Shown here: piece by piece, positions 63,351 through 64,000 of the stretch
How the letters are laid out: every line of letters starts with the position of its first letter
Numbering within the stretch: position 1 is the stretch's first letter
Origin: Rallus limicola
Taxonomy: Eukaryota; Chordata; Aves; Gruiformes; Rallidae
NCBI GenBank assembly: GCA_022605955.1
Contig: JAKCOZ010000012.1
Location: 29,084,956-29,148,955, forward strand
DNA length: 64,000 nt
Reading direction: 5' to 3'
Position numbers and translations under genes: made by a program
The notes under the pieces: model-generated
The model's database searches: none
Told to the model about the DNA's origin: nothing
The model's input: only the letters and a program-made list of their open reading frames with translations

Positions 63351-64000
63351 GTTTGCCTGTGTTTGCCTGTGTTTGCCTGTGTTTGCCTGTGTTTGCCTGT
63401 GTTTGCCTGTGTTTGCCTGTGTTTGCCTGTGTTTGCCTCTCTTTGCCTGTGTTTGCCTGTGTTTGCCTGTGTTTGCCTGTGTTTGCCTGTGTTTGCCTGT
63501 GTTTGCCTGTGTTTGCCTGTGTTTGCCTCTCTTTGCCTGTGTTTGCCTGTGTTTGCCTGTGTTTGCCTGTGTTTGCCTGTGTTTGCCTGTGTTTGCCTCT
63601 CTTTGCCTGTGTTTGCCTCTCTTTGCCTGTGTTTGCCTCTCTTTGCCTGTGTTTGCCTCTCTTTGCCTGTGTTTGCCTCTCTTTGCCTGTGTTTGCCTCT
63701 CTTTGCCTGTGTTTGCCTCTCTTTGCCTCTCTTTGCCTGTGTTTGCCTCTCTTTGCCTGTGTTTGCCTCTCTTTGCCTGTGTTTGCCTCTCTTTGCCTCT
63801 CTTTGCCTCTCTTTGCCTCTCTTTGCCTCTCTTTGCCTCTCTTTGCCTGTGTTTGCCTCTCTTTGCCTGTGTTTGCCTCTCTTTGCCTGTGTTTGCCTCT
63901 CTTTGCCTCTCTTTGCCTCTCTTTGCCTGTGTTTGCCTCTCTTTGCCTCTCTTTGCCTCTCTTTGCCTGTGTTTGCCTCTCTTTGCCTCTCTTTGCCTCT
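63351..64000. repeat. 10-bp satellite with two unit states, running off the right edge
   Basis: 65 uninterrupted decamers, each either TTTGCCTGTG (state G) or TTTGCCTCTC (state C). No other variant occurs, and the two differing bases always change together. From left: nearly all G for the first 24 units, then strict G-C alternation for about 18, then mostly C with interspersed G. The array continues beyond the window. Confidence 0.97.

Noticed and set aside
63351..64000. CRISPR array or origin-type iterons
   Set aside because: The decamers have no unique spacers, and the sequence is clearly eukaryotic.
1..64000. tRNA, rRNA or histone genes within the tandem arrays
   Set aside because: No cloverleaf-like A/B boxes, no rRNA core sequences and no histone motifs were seen on reading either strand.

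Overview
The window looks like nuclear DNA from a vertebrate, most probably a bird, in a repeat-dense ampliconic region such as a dot microchromosome, a subtelomere or a W-like chromosome. The evidence is: five exact TAACCC telomere hexamers at 50281; long CCCAGTCCC/ACTGGGAGGG minisatellites of the kind common on avian microchromosomes; an A/T-cluster region with roughly 10-base phasing; GT-AG splice signals, TATA promoters and AATAAA signals; and a decayed interspersed repeat at about 39.8-40.7 kb that resembles, from memory, a family frequent in bird genomes. I recognised no conserved protein-coding gene, tRNA, rRNA or CRISPR array. Species and chromosome cannot be fixed from this sequence alone.

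The window reads as three related blocks on the + strand. Block 0 (1-38.3 kb) is an array of 26 units of 1.03-1.36 kb that continues past the left edge, a degenerate last unit (33.0-34.04 kb), a 2.5-kb A/T- and pyrimidine-rich spacer (34.04-36.5 kb) and a 74-bp minisatellite (36.5-38.3 kb). Block 1 (40.9-50.2 kb) has a TATA promoter and first exon (TATA 40954, predicted start 40987), decayed intron and exon modules, a two-unit copy of the 1.3-kb array (42.68-45.11 kb), a paralogous spacer (45.1-47.6 kb) and the same minisatellite, itself doubled by a 1454-bp tandem duplication. Block 2 (54.0-63.3 kb) has a paralogous TATA promoter and first exon (TATA 54016, predicted start 54049), two 1836-bp multi-exon units (56.79-60.46 kb), about nine 296-bp terminal-exon-like units each with a splice acceptor, AATAAA and a strong hairpin (60.46-63.1 kb), and a final AATAAA cluster at 63.25-63.30 kb. 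Between blocks 1 and 2 lies an inverted pair of G/C-rich minisatellites around a 1.3-kb A/T-rich core (50.3-53.3 kb). The right edge is a 10-bp satellite with two unit states.

The unifying idea is that the 1.3-kb units, the degenerate unit at 33 kb and the 1836-bp units share one skeleton of micro-exons (42-75 nt) and micro-introns (60-85 nt). A 53-nt exon keeps exactly the same AG-to-GT length in four copies (33614, 55274, 56936, 58772). The simplest reading is a family of duplicated, TATA-driven, multi-exon transcription units whose internal exons and 3' ends were separately amplified in tandem. Whether the product is a small protein, a long non-coding RNA or a germline small-RNA precursor cannot be decided here.

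The most unusual observation is a cluster of at least seven micro-inversions (23-49 bp, 85-100% identical after reverse-complementing) between the two paralogous spacers, plus an eighth in the degenerate end unit of the large array.
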